The notes below the pieces were generated by a model that was not told where the DNA came from, searched no databases, and saw nothing but the letters and a program-made list of their open reading frames with translations. From assembly GCF_000011245.1 (NCBI RefSeq), contig NC_004193.1:1528501-1592500 (forward strand): a stretch of 64,000 nucleotides of DNA. The letters are read 5' to 3'. The position numbers and the translations under genes are program-made. Origin of the DNA: Oceanobacillus iheyensis HTE831 (GTDB lineage Bacteria > Bacillota > Bacilli > Bacillales > Amphibacillaceae). Below, piece by piece: positions 41,326-50,772 of the stretch; position 1 is the stretch's first letter; each line of letters begins with the position of its first letter.

Positions 41326-42012
41326 ATGGATATACGTCCATTGGAGGAACACTTAGGTATCTCTTTTCAACAAAAAGCATTGTTAAAGGAAGCCTTTACC
41401 CATTCATCGTATGTGAATGAGCATCGGAAACAACGACTATCCGATAATGAGCGTCTGGAATTTTTAGGGGACGCAGTTTTGGAATTAGCTGTATCACAGT
41501 ATTTATATCGTAATAATAAAGATATGCCAGAAGGAGAAATGACAAAGCTTCGAGCGGCCATTGTATGTGAACCTTCCTTGAAAAACTTTGCAGAAGAGTT
41601 GGAATTTGGCAAATTCCTGCGATTAGGTAAAGGCGAACAGCAAACAGGAGGAAGAGAGAGACCTGCTATTTTGGCGGATGCTTTCGAAGCATTTCTAGGG
41701 GCCCTCTATTTAGATCAGGGCTTTGATAATGTGCTGGATTTCTTAAATATCCATGTTTTTCCTAAGTTAACAACGGGTGCTTTTTCGCATGCGATGGATT
41801 ATAAAAGTCAATTACAAGAATTTGTTCAACAACATAAAGATCAAAAGATTGAATATAGGATCATCGAGGAAAAGGGACCATCACATAATAAGGAATTTGT
41901 TGCCGAAGTAGTCATTCAAGAAAAAGCTGCTGGGATTGGTACAGGTCGCACTAAAAAAGAAGCGGAACAACGAGCTGCAAAAAATGCGCTAGATAGTATC
42001 AATAACAGTTAA
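41326..42012 (+). CDS. rnc: Ribonuclease III
   Basis: RNase III cleaves double-stranded RNA in rRNA processing and mRNA decay. The 228-residue protein has the catalytic signature [14 protein letters not shown] near residues 41-54 and [18 protein letters not shown]. The C-terminal double-stranded RNA-binding domain runs from about residue 155 ([12 protein letters not shown] through [13 protein letters not shown]). TAGGAGG lies before the ATG. In B. subtilis rnc precedes smc and ftsY; here a small minus-strand gene (DUF1128) and a 360-bp gap come between. Confidence 0.96.
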   Translation: MDIRPLEEHLGISFQQKALLKEAFTHSSYVNEHRKQRLSDNERLEFLGDAVLELAVSQYLYRNNKDMPEGEMTKLRAAIVCEPSLKNFAEELEFGKFLRLGKGEQQTGGRERPAILADAFEAFLGALYLDQGFDNVLDFLNIHVFPKLTTGAFSHAMDYKSQLQEFVQQHKDQKIEYRIIEEKGPSHNKEFVAEVVIQEKAAGIGTGRTKKEAEQRAAKNALDSINNS

Positions 42013-42014
42013 TA

Positions 42015-42049
42015 AAAAATCTCAAGGTTAAAATTATCCTTGAGATTTT
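42015..42049. terminator. Bidirectional terminator between rnc and the DUF1128 gene
   Basis: AAAATCTCAAGG and CCTTGAGATTTT are perfect complements around a 10-base AT loop, with A and T runs on the flanks. Confidence 0.9.
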
Positions 42050-42054
42050 GTGTA

Positions 42055-42276
42055 TTATTTACGTATGCTTGATAGTTCTTGGATGAATGCTTGTTTTTCC
42101 AATGCGCTTAACTGCCCTTTGGTTTTTACCATTTCATACATCATCTTTAGATCTTCATATTTGTCAAGGTTGTAATCTTCCACTTCCATAATAGATCGAT
42201 TCACAATTTGAAGCTCCTCCGCGAGTGTATCCAATATATATTTCATATTTTCAGTGCTTGGTTGATCTAGATTCAT
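42055..42276 (-). CDS. DUF1128/UPF0435 family protein (YfkK-like)
   Basis: The product has about 73-74 residues and matches the UPF0435 family, of which B. subtilis YfkK is a member: ILDTLAEELQIVNRSI, KYEDLKMMYEMV and a C-terminal LSSIRK. The function is unknown. The protein is acidic and helical with no membrane segment. Two adjacent ATG codons begin it; GAAGGAGGA lies upstream. In B. subtilis the relative lies in a different place (yfk region), so its position here between rnc and smc is a local rearrangement. Confidence 0.82.
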   Translation of the reverse strand: MNLDQPSTENMKYILDTLAEELQIVNRSIMEVEDYNLDKYEDLKMMYEMVKTKGQLSALEKQAFIQELSSIRK

Positions 42277-42639
42277 CATCTTCCTCCTTCAAATACTTAA
42301 CTTTTCGTACTATATCATAACATAGGATGACACATTGAATACTACTATTTTTGATAGAATTATTAAAATGCTCTAATTATCTGTCAAAATTAACGAAGTA
42401 TAGCAACTAAATAGTCTCAACCATATGCGAAATAACGATAATATGGTAAAATATATTAGTTAAAATACAGATAGATTAGGTATTTATTCAGTCGTTTACA
42501 TAGATATTTTTGCTGTCTCAGATTTGTTTTTAAGGGTTAAACAATTGATTCTGTTACATAGCATGCAAGAGTCAAATCTAAACCATTTTGAAAAAGGAAT
42601 CCAAAAGAGAGCAGCTGGTTTAAAAATAGGAGAATGATA
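42277..42639. other. 360-bp AT-rich gap between the DUF1128 gene and smc
   Basis: It holds the divergent start regions of both genes. A small inverted repeat CCATAT/ATATGG lies at about 42421-42446, followed by a TAAAAT box at about 42447. No -35 at good spacing is seen. No gene or RNA family is recognised. Confidence 0.35.
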
Positions 42640-45600
42640 ATGTATTTAAAACGTTTAGAGAGTAAAGGATTTAAATCATTTGCAGAGCGAATAGGTGTTG
42701 ATTTCGTTTCCGGAGTAACAGCGGTTGTTGGACCAAATGGAAGTGGAAAAAGTAACATTACAGATGCGATACGCTGGGTACTAGGAGAACAATCTGCAAA
42801 ATCACTACGTGGATCTAAAATGGAAGATATTATATTTCAGGGTAGTGAGACACGAAAAGCATTAAATGTAGCTGAAGTTACACTTGTACTTGATAATCAA
42901 GATCAACGTGTTCCGCTGGATTATGAAGAAGTCAGTGTGACAAGACGAGTCTATAGATCAGGAGAAAGTGAATTCTATATTAACAAACAACCATGTCGAT
43001 TAAAAGATATAATTGACTTGTTCATGGACTCGGGCTTAGGGAGAGAAGCATTCTCGATTATTAGTCAAGGAAAAGTAGAAGAGATATTAAGCTCAAAAGC
43101 AGAAGAACGAAGAACGATTTTTGAAGAAGCCGCTGGAGTCTTAAAATATAAACAACGAAAGAAGAAAGCGGAATATAAACTTGCAGAAACACAGGAAAAC
43201 TTAAATCGTGTAGAAGATATCATCTATGAGATTGAACAACAAATAGATCCGTTGAAAGAGCAAGCTGAACGAGCAAACCGCTATCAACAATTACATGGTC
43301 AACTGAGAGATACAGAAGTTGCACTGTTAATAACTGAAATAGAGCGAATTCATAAAGAGTGGCAAGTAGTATTGCAAGATTTGGAAGTAGAAAAAGATAA
43401 TCAAGCAAAACAGCAACAGCAAGTAAAGTCAGTAGAAAATCGGTTGTTTGAACAAAAACAAGTGTCTTCAACTATTGATGAATCATTAGAGAAATTACAA
43501 TCTACACTATTGCAAGCTACGGAACAATTGGAAAAATATGAAGGTAGAAAACAACTACTCGATGAACGTTCGAAACATTTGGGTGAAAATCGAGAAAAGT
43601 TAATACAGCAACTACAAGAAATAGACCAACAAATAGAAGTACTTGCGAATGATTTAAAAACAGAACAAAGTAATTTAGCAGATATTCAACAATCCAAAAA
43701 GCAAACCAAAGACAAAGTAGAAATACTTCGTGAAAAATTATCTACAAGTCAAGAAAAAATTGCAGATCAGATTGAAGATTTGAAATCCGAATATATTGAT
43801 TTGCTAAATCAACAAGCTGCAAAAAGAAATGAACTACAATCGGTAACACAACAAACGGAGCAAATTGATCAAAAAAGTGAACATCAGTCGTCAAAATTCA
43901 AGGATTTGGTAACAAAAAGAGAGCAGTTTCAATCTGAAAAAGAAGATGCCGAAAAAACATTAAACGCAATTGATGCCGAATTAAAAGCCAAAGAAAACGA
44001 ATTGATGAATGTAAAGGTTGAGTTGCAGTCTGAGCGAGGAAATTTTGAAGATGCACAATCTAAATTGTATCAAGGTTATCAATACATCGAAAAGCTAAAA
44101 TCCAAGAAAGAGATGCTCGAAGAAATGAAAGAAGATTACCAAGGATTCTTTCACGGTGTAAAATCCATTTTAAAAGCAAGAGAAGACAAAAAACTTCAAG
44201 GAATTGAAGGTGCCGTCATCGAATTAATGGAAGTACCAAAAGAGTATGTGACTGCAATGGAAACCGTATTAGGTGGCCAAGCACAGCATATTGTAGTTAC
44301 GGATGACCAAGCAGCAAGAAAATCAATTGGTTGGTTAAAGCAAACGAATAATGGTCGTGCGACATTTCTTCCACTAGCTTCCATTCAAGAAAGATTTATT
44401 TCCAATGAATGGTTGGCGAAGATTAGTACGCAGAAGGGCTTTGTAGGCATTGCCGCAAATTTAATTAAAGTCGATGATAAATACAAAAAAGTACTTAATC
44501 ACTTAATGGGGCATGTAATTATAGCAAAAACATTAAAAGACGCGAATGAAATTGCAAAACAAGTGCAGCGTCGTTATCGAATTGTCACTTTAGAAGGAGA
44601 TGTAGTCAATCCTGGAGGTTCGATGTCTGGGGGGGCACAAAAAAAATCAAATCAGTCTTTATTTACGAGAGAAAAAGACCTACAAGAAATTTCTGATCGA
44701 TTAGAAGAATTTCAACACAAGGCGCTACAATTTGAACATACAGTAAAGAAGCGTAAAGAACTTATACAAGAACTGGAATTCAAGCTTTCAGAAGGGGATA
44801 AAGACAAGTCTAAGTTACAAGAACGATTACAATCCCAAACAAATATATTGAATGAATTAGAAATAAAATTGACATCTGTTAATGATAATTTATCTATTTA
44901 TGATATGGATAAACAACAATATGCCCAAGACGTAGATCGATTATCGACTAGGAAGAATCAGTTAACAAATGAGTTAGATACTATCAAGCAACAGTTAGAG
45001 AAAATCCAGTCAGAAATTGATAAATTAACTGAAGAAGAATCTCTTTGGAAGGAAAATCGCGAAAAACTTCAAGATGAATATCATCATTTACAAGTTCAAT
45101 TAGCAGAACAAGAAGAGAGATTAAAGCACCAGCAATTAAAAACAAAAGAACTGCAAAATCAATATGCAGAAGCTATAGAGCGCAAAGATGATCAGGTTGC
45201 TGAATTAACAAATCTGGATGAAATCCACGATTCCGAGGAATCAGAGGAACAAATAGACGAAATTATAGAAGCAAATAGAAAAAGCAAACAAGAAGCCTCT
45301 ACAGAAATAGCTGAGCAACGTGAAAAAAGAATGCAGCAAGTCCATTACTTAGATCAGTTGGATGAACAATTGAAAAAAGAAAATCACCAACTTGAAGAAA
45401 TAAATGAAAGAAAACAACAGGCAGAAGTAAAATCCAATCGACTAGATGTAGAATTAGAGAACCGATTAAGTCAATTAGAAAAAGAGTATACAACAACGTA
45501 TGAAAGAGCATGTGAAGAATTTGACAAGGTGGAAAACATCCAAGAATCTCAAGTGGAAGTAGACCGGTTAAAAGCGGATATAGAAAGGCTGGGTACTGTT

Positions 45601-46206
45601 AATCTAGGGGCCATTGAAGAATTTGAACGTATTTCGGAACGATATAATTTCTTGTCAGAACAAAAAAATGACTTAGTTGAAGGAAAACAAACACTATACT
45701 CTGTTATTAGCGAAATGGATACAGAAATGAAAAATCGTTTTGAAGAAACATTTAATAAAATTAAAGAGGAATTTGCAACTGTCTTTACACATTTATTTGG
45801 TGGCGGGTATGCAGAGCTAAAGCTAACGGATCCAACCAATTTATTAGAAACTGGAATTGACATTATAGCACAACCACCAGGAAAGAAATTGCAGCATCTA
45901 GGATTACTATCCGGTGGAGAACGGGCATTAACAGCAATTGCCTTGCTATTTGCGATATTAAGGGTTCGACCGGTACCGTTTTGTATTTTAGATGAAGTAG
46001 AAGCAGCTTTAGATGAAGCAAATGTTGCTAGATTTGCTAAATATGTAAAACAATATAGTAATGAAACTCAATTTATTGTTATTACTCACCGTAAAGGTAC
46101 AATGGAAGAGGCGGATGTATTATACGGAGTTACGATGCAAGAGTCGGGAGTATCAAGATTAGTTTCTGTTCGTCTTGAAGATACAAAGGAATTAATTCGT
46201 TCATAG
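42640..46206 (+). CDS. smc: Chromosome segregation ATPase SMC
   Basis: SMC with ScpA and ScpB forms the bacterial condensin. The 1188-residue protein has the Walker A GPNGSGKSNITDAIRWVLG from residue 31, two long coiled-coil arms (about 170-500 and 670-1020), a hinge in between (AVIELMEVPKEYVTAMETVL), and a C-terminal head with LSGGERALTAIALLFAIL and Walker B CILDEVEAALDEANV. I use ATG at 42640 (MYLKRLESKGFKSF), seven bases from AGGAG; the ATG six bases upstream is too close. The arm is rich in Gln, Lys and Glu as expected. ftsY follows after 13 bp. Confidence 0.97.
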   Translation: MYLKRLESKGFKSFAERIGVDFVSGVTAVVGPNGSGKSNITDAIRWVLGEQSAKSLRGSKMEDIIFQGSETRKALNVAEVTLVLDNQDQRVPLDYEEVSVTRRVYRSGESEFYINKQPCRLKDIIDLFMDSGLGREAFSIISQGKVEEILSSKAEERRTIFEEAAGVLKYKQRKKKAEYKLAETQENLNRVEDIIYEIEQQIDPLKEQAERANRYQQLHGQLRDTEVALLITEIERIHKEWQVVLQDLEVEKDNQAKQQQQVKSVENRLFEQKQVSSTIDESLEKLQSTLLQATEQLEKYEGRKQLLDERSKHLGENREKLIQQLQEIDQQIEVLANDLKTEQSNLADIQQSKKQTKDKVEILREKLSTSQEKIADQIEDLKSEYIDLLNQQAAKRNELQSVTQQTEQIDQKSEHQSSKFKDLVTKREQFQSEKEDAEKTLNAIDAELKAKENELMNVKVELQSERGNFEDAQSKLYQGYQYIEKLKSKKEMLEEMKEDYQGFFHGVKSILKAREDKKLQGIEGAVIELMEVPKEYVTAMETVLGGQAQHIVVTDDQAARKSIGWLKQTNNGRATFLPLASIQERFISNEWLAKISTQKGFVGIAANLIKVDDKYKKVLNHLMGHVIIAKTLKDANEIAKQVQRRYRIVTLEGDVVNPGGSMSGGAQKKSNQSLFTREKDLQEISDRLEEFQHKALQFEHTVKKRKELIQELEFKLSEGDKDKSKLQERLQSQTNILNELEIKLTSVNDNLSIYDMDKQQYAQDVDRLSTRKNQLTNELDTIKQQLEKIQSEIDKLTEEESLWKENREKLQDEYHHLQVQLAEQEERLKHQQLKTKELQNQYAEAIERKDDQVAELTNLDEIHDSEESEEQIDEIIEANRKSKQEASTEIAEQREKRMQQVHYLDQLDEQLKKENHQLEEINERKQQAEVKSNRLDVELENRLSQLEKEYTTTYERACEEFDKVENIQESQVEVDRLKADIERLGTVNLGAIEEFERISERYNFLSEQKNDLVEGKQTLYSVISEMDTEMKNRFEETFNKIKEEFATVFTHLFGGGYAELKLTDPTNLLETGIDIIAQPPGKKLQHLGLLSGGERALTAIALLFAILRVRPVPFCILDEVEAALDEANVARFAKYVKQYSNETQFIVITHRKGTMEEADVLYGVTMQESGVSRLVSVRLEDTKELIRS

Positions 46207-46219
46207 GAGGAATGTACTG

Positions 46220-47221
46220 ATGGGATTTATGGATAAGTTAAAGCAAAAATTTAAGCAAGATAATGAAACAAAACAAGTTACAGAAAAGTATCAAGAAGGA
46301 ATGAAAAAAACACGTAATTCTTTTTCTGGAAAATTAAATGATTTAATTGCTCGTTATCGTAAAGTAGATGAGGATTTTTTTGAAGAACTAGAAGAAGTAC
46401 TTATTACTGCAGACGTTGGTGTTACAACGGTTATGGATCTTGTCGAAGAGCTAAAAATGGAAGTTAAGCGTCAAAATATAAAAGATTCAGAGCAAATAAA
46501 AGACGTTATCTCCGAGAAACTTGTTGAGATCTATTACGGAGATGAAGATGAATCGATTGAAAAACTGAAAATAGATGGTGATGGCTTAAAAGTTATATTG
46601 GTTGTTGGAGTAAATGGTGCGGGTAAAACAACAAGTATTGGAAAGCTGGCACATCAGCTAAAGCAAGAAGGAAAGAATGTCGTGTTAGCTGCAGGAGATA
46701 CTTTTCGTGCAGGTGCAATAGAACAATTAGAAGTGTGGGGAGAACGTGCAGATGTCCCTGTAATTAAACAAAGCGAAGGTAGTGACCCGGCTGCTGTAAT
46801 CTATGATGGGGTTCAAGCTGCAAAATCACGTAATGCAGATGTCTTGATCTGTGACACGGCTGGTAGATTACAAAACAAAGTTAATTTAATGAATGAATTA
46901 TCGAAAGTAAAACGTGTGATAGAGCGAGAAATTCCAGATGCACCTCATGAGGTGTTGTTGGTATTAGATGCTACAACTGGTCAAAACGCGCTTAATCAAG
47001 CACGTACATTCTCTGATGCTACGGATGTTACTGGAATTGTATTAACAAAATTAGATGGAACTGCAAAAGGTGGAATAGTACTAGCTATTCGAAATGAATT
47101 ACAATTACCGGTGAAGTTTGTAGGTTTAGGAGAAAAAATAAACGATTTGCAGCAGTTTGATGCATCTGCATTTGTTTATGGTCTATTTTCAGATATAGAT
47201 ATTGAAGCAAAAGAAGATTAA
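46220..47221 (+). CDS. ftsY: Signal recognition particle receptor FtsY
   Basis: FtsY is the GTPase that docks SRP-ribosome complexes at the membrane. The 333-residue protein has a short N-terminal amphipathic region (MGFMDKLKQKFKQ) instead of the long acidic domain of E. coli, an N domain, and a G domain with VVGVNGAGKTTSIGKLA, DTAGRLQNK and LTKLDGTAKGG. TAGGAGG lies before the ATG. Linked to smc upstream and the SRP genes ylxM-ffh downstream. Confidence 0.97.
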   Translation: MGFMDKLKQKFKQDNETKQVTEKYQEGMKKTRNSFSGKLNDLIARYRKVDEDFFEELEEVLITADVGVTTVMDLVEELKMEVKRQNIKDSEQIKDVISEKLVEIYYGDEDESIEKLKIDGDGLKVILVVGVNGAGKTTSIGKLAHQLKQEGKNVVLAAGDTFRAGAIEQLEVWGERADVPVIKQSEGSDPAAVIYDGVQAAKSRNADVLICDTAGRLQNKVNLMNELSKVKRVIEREIPDAPHEVLLVLDATTGQNALNQARTFSDATDVTGIVLTKLDGTAKGGIVLAIRNELQLPVKFVGLGEKINDLQQFDASAFVYGLFSDIDIEAKED

Positions 47222-47233
47222 TCTACTATTTCC

Positions 47234-47263
47234 TTGACAATAAAACATGCTGTTCGCTATGAT
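47234..47263 (+). promoter_or_regulatory. Sigma-A promoter of ylxM-ffh
   Basis: TTGACA at 47234-47239 and TATGAT at 47258-47263 with an 18-bp spacer, just after the ftsY stop. It gives the SRP genes their own promoter. Confidence 0.7.
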
Positions 47264-47301
47264 GTTCGTAAAGGAAAATCACTTAACAAGAGGTGTTTCC
47301 A

Positions 47302-47619
47302 TTGTTAGATAAAACGACGCGTATTAACTATTTATTTGATTTTTATCAAGAACTATTAACACCAAAGCAACGAAATTATATGGAAATGTATTATTTAGAG
47401 GATTATTCCTTAGGAGAAATTTCCGAGTTGTTTCAAGTATCAAGACAAGCAGTTTATGATAATATAAAGCGAACAGAAGCAATGCTTGAATCATATGAAG
47501 AGAAACTTCATTTATATTCAAAGTTTGAACAACGTGTTAAGCTGTTAGAGAAGTTGAAATTAATGACAACAGATAAGCATGTACATGAACATATTCAAAA
47601 ACTAAAAGACTTAGATTAG
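47302..47619 (+). CDS. ylxM: UPF0122 helix-turn-helix protein YlxM (SRP-associated)
   Basis: The 105-residue protein has a sigma-70 region 4-like helix-turn-helix ([20 protein letters not shown]) and a helical C-terminus. YlxM is conserved beside ffh; in Streptococcus it is reported to act on SRP GTPase activity. I use TTG at 47302 ([16 protein letters not shown]), eight bases after AGAGG, consistent with B. subtilis YlxM; the GTG at 47293 is the alternative. It precedes ffh by 13 bp. Confidence 0.9.
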   Translation: MLDKTTRINYLFDFYQELLTPKQRNYMEMYYLEDYSLGEISELFQVSRQAVYDNIKRTEAMLESYEEKLHLYSKFEQRVKLLEKLKLMTTDKHVHEHIQKLKDLD

Positions 47620-47632
47620 GGGGACACCTTCT

Positions 47633-48979
47633 ATGGCGTTTGAAGGATTGGCTGACCGCCTGCAGAGCACGATTAAGAAGATAACAGGTAAAGGCAAAGT
47701 ATCTGAGCAAGATGTAAAAGAAATGACAAGAGAAGTACGTCTAGCTTTATTGGAAGCAGATGTTAACTTTAAGGTTGTAAAACAACTAATAACAAAAATC
47801 AAAGAGCGTGCTATTGGACAAGAGGTAATGGAAAGTTTAACTCCTGGCCAACAAGTTATAAAAGTAGTAAAAGAAGAATTAACGCAATTAATGGGTGGAG
47901 AACAAAGTAAGATTGCTGTAGCTGATCGTTCTCCTACTGTAATTATGATGGTCGGATTGCAAGGTGCAGGTAAAACAACCACAACTGGTAAGCTAGCCAA
48001 TCACTTGCGTAAAAAACACAATCGAAATCCTCTTTTAGTAGCCTGTGATGTTTATCGACCTGCTGCAATTAAGCAATTAGAAACACTAGGTACACAACTT
48101 GATATGCCAGTATTTTCAATGGGAACGGAAGCGAACCCTGTTGATATTGCACATCAAGCAATTGAACATGCAAAGGAAGAGCATCGCGACTATGTGATTA
48201 TAGATACAGCCGGTCGATTGCATGTTGATGAGAATTTAATGGATGAGTTACAGTCCATTAAAAATGATGTGAAGCCGGATGAAATATTTCTTGTTGTCGA
48301 TTCGATGACTGGTCAAGATGCAGTAAATGTAGCTGAAAGTTTTAATGAGCAACTTGATATTACAGGAGTTGTGTTAACAAAACTTGATGGAGATACCCGT
48401 GGAGGGGCTGCGCTATCGATTAAGTCAGTTACAGATAAACCAATTAAATTTGCAGGTATGGGAGAGAAACTAGATCAATTAGAAGCTTTCCATCCTGAAA
48501 GAATGGCTTCCCGTATCTTAGGAATGGGAGACGTACTATCATTAATTGAAAAAGCGCAAACGAATGTTGATGAGAAACAAGCAAAAGAACTTGAAGAAAA
48601 AATGCGTACGATGTCCTTTACATTTGATGATTTCCTAGAACAGATGGGTCAAGTGAAGCAAATGGGGCCTCTGGATGAATTGATGGACATGATTCCTGGA
48701 GCAGGAAAAATGAAAGGATTAAAAAATGCACAATTTGACGAAAAACAACTTGGACAAGTAGAAGCAATTATTCAATCGATGACGAAGAAAGAACGTCAAG
48801 AACCAAGTATTATTAACGGAAGCCGTCGTAAGCGTATTGCGAAAGGATCAGGTACCTCCGTTGCACAAGTGAATCGTTTATTAAAGCAATTCAATGAGAT
48901 GAAAAAAATGATGAAACAAATGACCAATATGCAAAAAGGGAAAAAAGGAAAAGGTGGATTTAATTTACCTTTCATGTAA
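47633..48979 (+). CDS. ffh: Signal recognition particle protein Ffh
   Basis: Ffh binds signal peptides and the SRP RNA. The 448-residue protein has the N domain (FEGLADRLQSTIKKI), a G domain with GLQGAGKTTTTGKLA, DTAGRLHVD and LTKLDGDTRGGAAL, and a methionine-rich M domain from about residue 325 (DFLEQMGQVKQMGPLDELM). The SRP-RNA-binding SGTSVAQVNRLLKQF lies near the end. The C-terminus is Met/Lys/Gly-rich, as usual. AGGGGGAC precedes the ATG. Co-transcribed with ylxM. Confidence 0.97.
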   Translation: MAFEGLADRLQSTIKKITGKGKVSEQDVKEMTREVRLALLEADVNFKVVKQLITKIKERAIGQEVMESLTPGQQVIKVVKEELTQLMGGEQSKIAVADRSPTVIMMVGLQGAGKTTTTGKLANHLRKKHNRNPLLVACDVYRPAAIKQLETLGTQLDMPVFSMGTEANPVDIAHQAIEHAKEEHRDYVIIDTAGRLHVDENLMDELQSIKNDVKPDEIFLVVDSMTGQDAVNVAESFNEQLDITGVVLTKLDGDTRGGAALSIKSVTDKPIKFAGMGEKLDQLEAFHPERMASRILGMGDVLSLIEKAQTNVDEKQAKELEEKMRTMSFTFDDFLEQMGQVKQMGPLDELMDMIPGAGKMKGLKNAQFDEKQLGQVEAIIQSMTKKERQEPSIINGSRRKRIAKGSGTSVAQVNRLLKQFNEMKKMMKQMTNMQKGKKGKGGFNLPFM

Positions 48980-49032
48980 CCCTTGATTTATAAGTATTTA
49001 TGTACTAAAATAACCTTGTAATGGAAAAACAC

Positions 49033-49061
49033 TTTACAGACTTTTGTATTTCTGATAGAAT
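49033..49061 (+). promoter_or_regulatory. Sigma-A promoter of rpsP
   Basis: TTTACA at 49033-49038 and TAGAAT at 49056-49061 with a 17-bp spacer. Confidence 0.6.
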
Positions 49062-49116
49062 TTAAACTTGTCAGGATAAAAAGTTATTACCTGTATTAAT
49101 TACAACAAAGGCACTC

Positions 49117-49133
49117 GTCATAAGAACTGACGA
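49117..49133 (+). promoter_or_regulatory. Hairpin in the rpsP leader
   Basis: CGTCA and TGACG flank a 7-base loop in the roughly 110-base leader between the promoter and the rpsP ribosome site. It could be part of an autoregulatory leader; no known family is matched. Confidence 0.35.
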
Positions 49134-49180
49134 TGAAGCTGAGTTTAAAAATGAAAAACAATTTATTGGAGGTGCAAAGC

Positions 49181-49453
49181 ATGGCAGTAAAAATTCGTTT
49201 AAAACGTATGGGATCTAAAAGAAACCCATTTTATCGTATTGTAGTGGCTGATTCACGTTCTCCACGTGATGGTCGTTCCATTGAACAAATTGGTACGTAT
49301 AATCCAGTGGTGAATCCAGTAGAAGTTAAAATAGATGAAGAAAAAGCTCTTGATTGGATGTCAAAAGGCGCTAAACCAAGTGATACTGTTCGTAATCTAT
49401 TCTCAAATGAAGGCATCATGAAAAAATTCCACGAACAAAAAAATTCAAAATAA
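49181..49453 (+). CDS. rpsP: Ribosomal protein S16 (bS16)
   Basis: The 90-residue protein is complete bS16: [20 protein letters not shown] at the N terminus, then [20 protein letters not shown] and [17 protein letters not shown]. The start is ATG at 49181 with GGAGGTG upstream; the frame is open from 49133 but that longer version has no support. rpsP, khpA, ylqD, rimM and trmD follow in the conserved order of Bacillales. Confidence 0.97.
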   Translation: MAVKIRLKRMGSKRNPFYRIVVADSRSPRDGRSIEQIGTYNPVVNPVEVKIDEEKALDWMSKGAKPSDTVRNLFSNEGIMKKFHEQKNSK

Positions 49454-49466
49454 GTAGTGTGATATC

Positions 49467-49694
49467 ATGAAAGCCCTAATAGAATCGATTGTTGCCTCGT
49501 TAGTGGATTATCCGGAAGAGATTGTTATTAATAAGACAGAGGAAGAATCCAAAGTCGTATATCATTTAACAGTGCATCCGGATGATGTAGGAAAAGTAAT
49601 TGGCAAGAACGGTCGAATTGCTAAAGCGATTCGAACAGTTGTTTATGCTTCAAAAACGGATGGTAATAAACGTATTTATTTGGATATTATGTAA
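49467..49694 (+). CDS. khpA: RNA-binding KH domain protein KhpA
   Basis: The 75-residue protein is one KH domain with the GxxG loop GKVIGKNGRIAKAIRTVV around residues 36-53. KhpA pairs with KhpB (Jag/EloR) in streptococci and clostridia as a global RNA-binding complex linked to cell elongation; B. subtilis calls it YlqC. The ATG at 49467 has only a weak ribosome site (AGTGTGAT), so coupling to rpsP, 13 bp upstream, is likely. A strong terminator follows. Confidence 0.93.
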   Translation: MKALIESIVASLVDYPEEIVINKTEEESKVVYHLTVHPDDVGKVIGKNGRIAKAIRTVVYASKTDGNKRIYLDIM

Positions 49695-49737
49695 AGGGAA
49701 AGTTGGCCCAACTATTGGGTTCTTCTTTCCCTTTTTA
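49693..49737 (+). terminator. Intrinsic terminator after khpA
   Basis: AAAGGGAAAG pairs with CTTTCCCTTT; an inner CCCAA/TTGGG stem stacks in the loop; five T follow. It divides the rpsP-khpA unit from ylqD. Confidence 0.88.
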
Positions 49738-49855
49738 TACTTATCCATTTTAATAAATTCCGTTAACTATATAACAAAGTTTGTACTTATACCTTGTGAT
49801 ATTATTTTTGTGGAATCAAAAAATCTATATGTGTAGGGTAGGAGCTGTAGGTATA

Positions 49856-50263
49856 GTGAAAATAGTAAAAAAAATAAAAGTGAAACAAGTCGTTACCGAA
49901 AAAAGTAAACAACGTATATACCAAGGCTTTTATAATCATAAATTGCGTCTTGAACAAGAGTGTCAACAATTAAAGTTTGAAAAGCGCAAGCTTCAACATA
50001 AAGCATCTGTAAATCATCAAGAGATAGAAGATCGATTTGAACAAGAAATTAACAACCGAAAAGAAAAAATTAAACTTCTTGATTTTAAAATCGAACAACT
50101 AAATGAAATGCAAATTGGAAGTGAAATAATGGAAGATGAGGTTGAAGCTCTTGTTGAAGTCAAAGTTGGCACAAATTGGGGTAAACTAATGAAGGACAAG
50201 CAATTATTATTAAAGACGATCAGGTTATACGTATTGATGAATAAAGCAGGTGATTTGAAATGA
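49856..50263 (+). CDS. ylqD: YlqD-family protein
   Basis: The 135-residue product is mainly helical with a coiled-coil-like middle ([19 protein letters not shown] and [20 protein letters not shown]) and a small C-terminal beta region ([14 protein letters not shown]). It belongs to the YlqD family, found next to rimM in Bacillales; its function is unknown. The frame is open from 49781, but the first residues of that version are not protein-like, and GTG at 49856 ([13 protein letters not shown]) fits the homologues. A GGTAGGAG site lies 11 bases upstream. It overlaps rimM by 4 bp (ATGA). Confidence 0.85.
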   Translation: MKIVKKIKVKQVVTEKSKQRIYQGFYNHKLRLEQECQQLKFEKRKLQHKASVNHQEIEDRFEQEINNRKEKIKLLDFKIEQLNEMQIGSEIMEDEVEALVEVKVGTNWGKLMKDKQLLLKTIRLYVLMNKAGDLK

Positions 50264-50772
50264 GTGGAGTTAAGTTTAATATAGGAAAGATTGTAAATAC
50301 TCACGGCATACGTGGTGAAGTTAAAGTAGTTCGTATTACTGATTTTGAAGATCGATTTGATCCTGGTAATACAGTGTATTTACAAGATAATAAGGAATAT
50401 AAGCCGTTAGTAATTGCTACACATCGAGTCCATAAAGGATTTGACCTTCTACAGTTTAAAGGATATGGAAATATTAATGAGGTTGAAGCTTTTAAGGGAT
50501 TGATGTTATCTATTGATGAAGATCAACTAACTGATTTGGAAGAAGATGCGTACTACTATCATGAAATAGTAGGTTGCAAAGTAGTTACAAGTGAAGGGGA
50601 GGAATTAGGTAAGGTAAAAGAAATTCTCTCCCCTGGAGCAAATGATGTATGGGTTGTACAACGTATGAATGCGAAAGATTTGTTAATCCCATATATTGAG
50701 CAGGTTGTGAAACAAGTAGATATTGAAAACAAAATAATCAAGGTTCAATTAATGGAAGGGATGCTTGATTAA
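50260..50772 (+). CDS. rimM: Ribosome maturation factor RimM
   Basis: RimM helps assemble the 30S head around S19. The 170-residue protein has an N-terminal RimM domain ([20 protein letters not shown]) and a C-terminal PRC-barrel ([19 protein letters not shown] and [15 protein letters not shown]). The ATG overlaps the ylqD stop, and its stop overlaps the trmD start by one base, so the three genes are translated in sequence. Confidence 0.96.
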   Translation: MSGVKFNIGKIVNTHGIRGEVKVVRITDFEDRFDPGNTVYLQDNKEYKPLVIATHRVHKGFDLLQFKGYGNINEVEAFKGLMLSIDEDQLTDLEEDAYYYHEIVGCKVVTSEGEELGKVKEILSPGANDVWVVQRMNAKDLLIPYIEQVVKQVDIENKIIKVQLMEGMLD

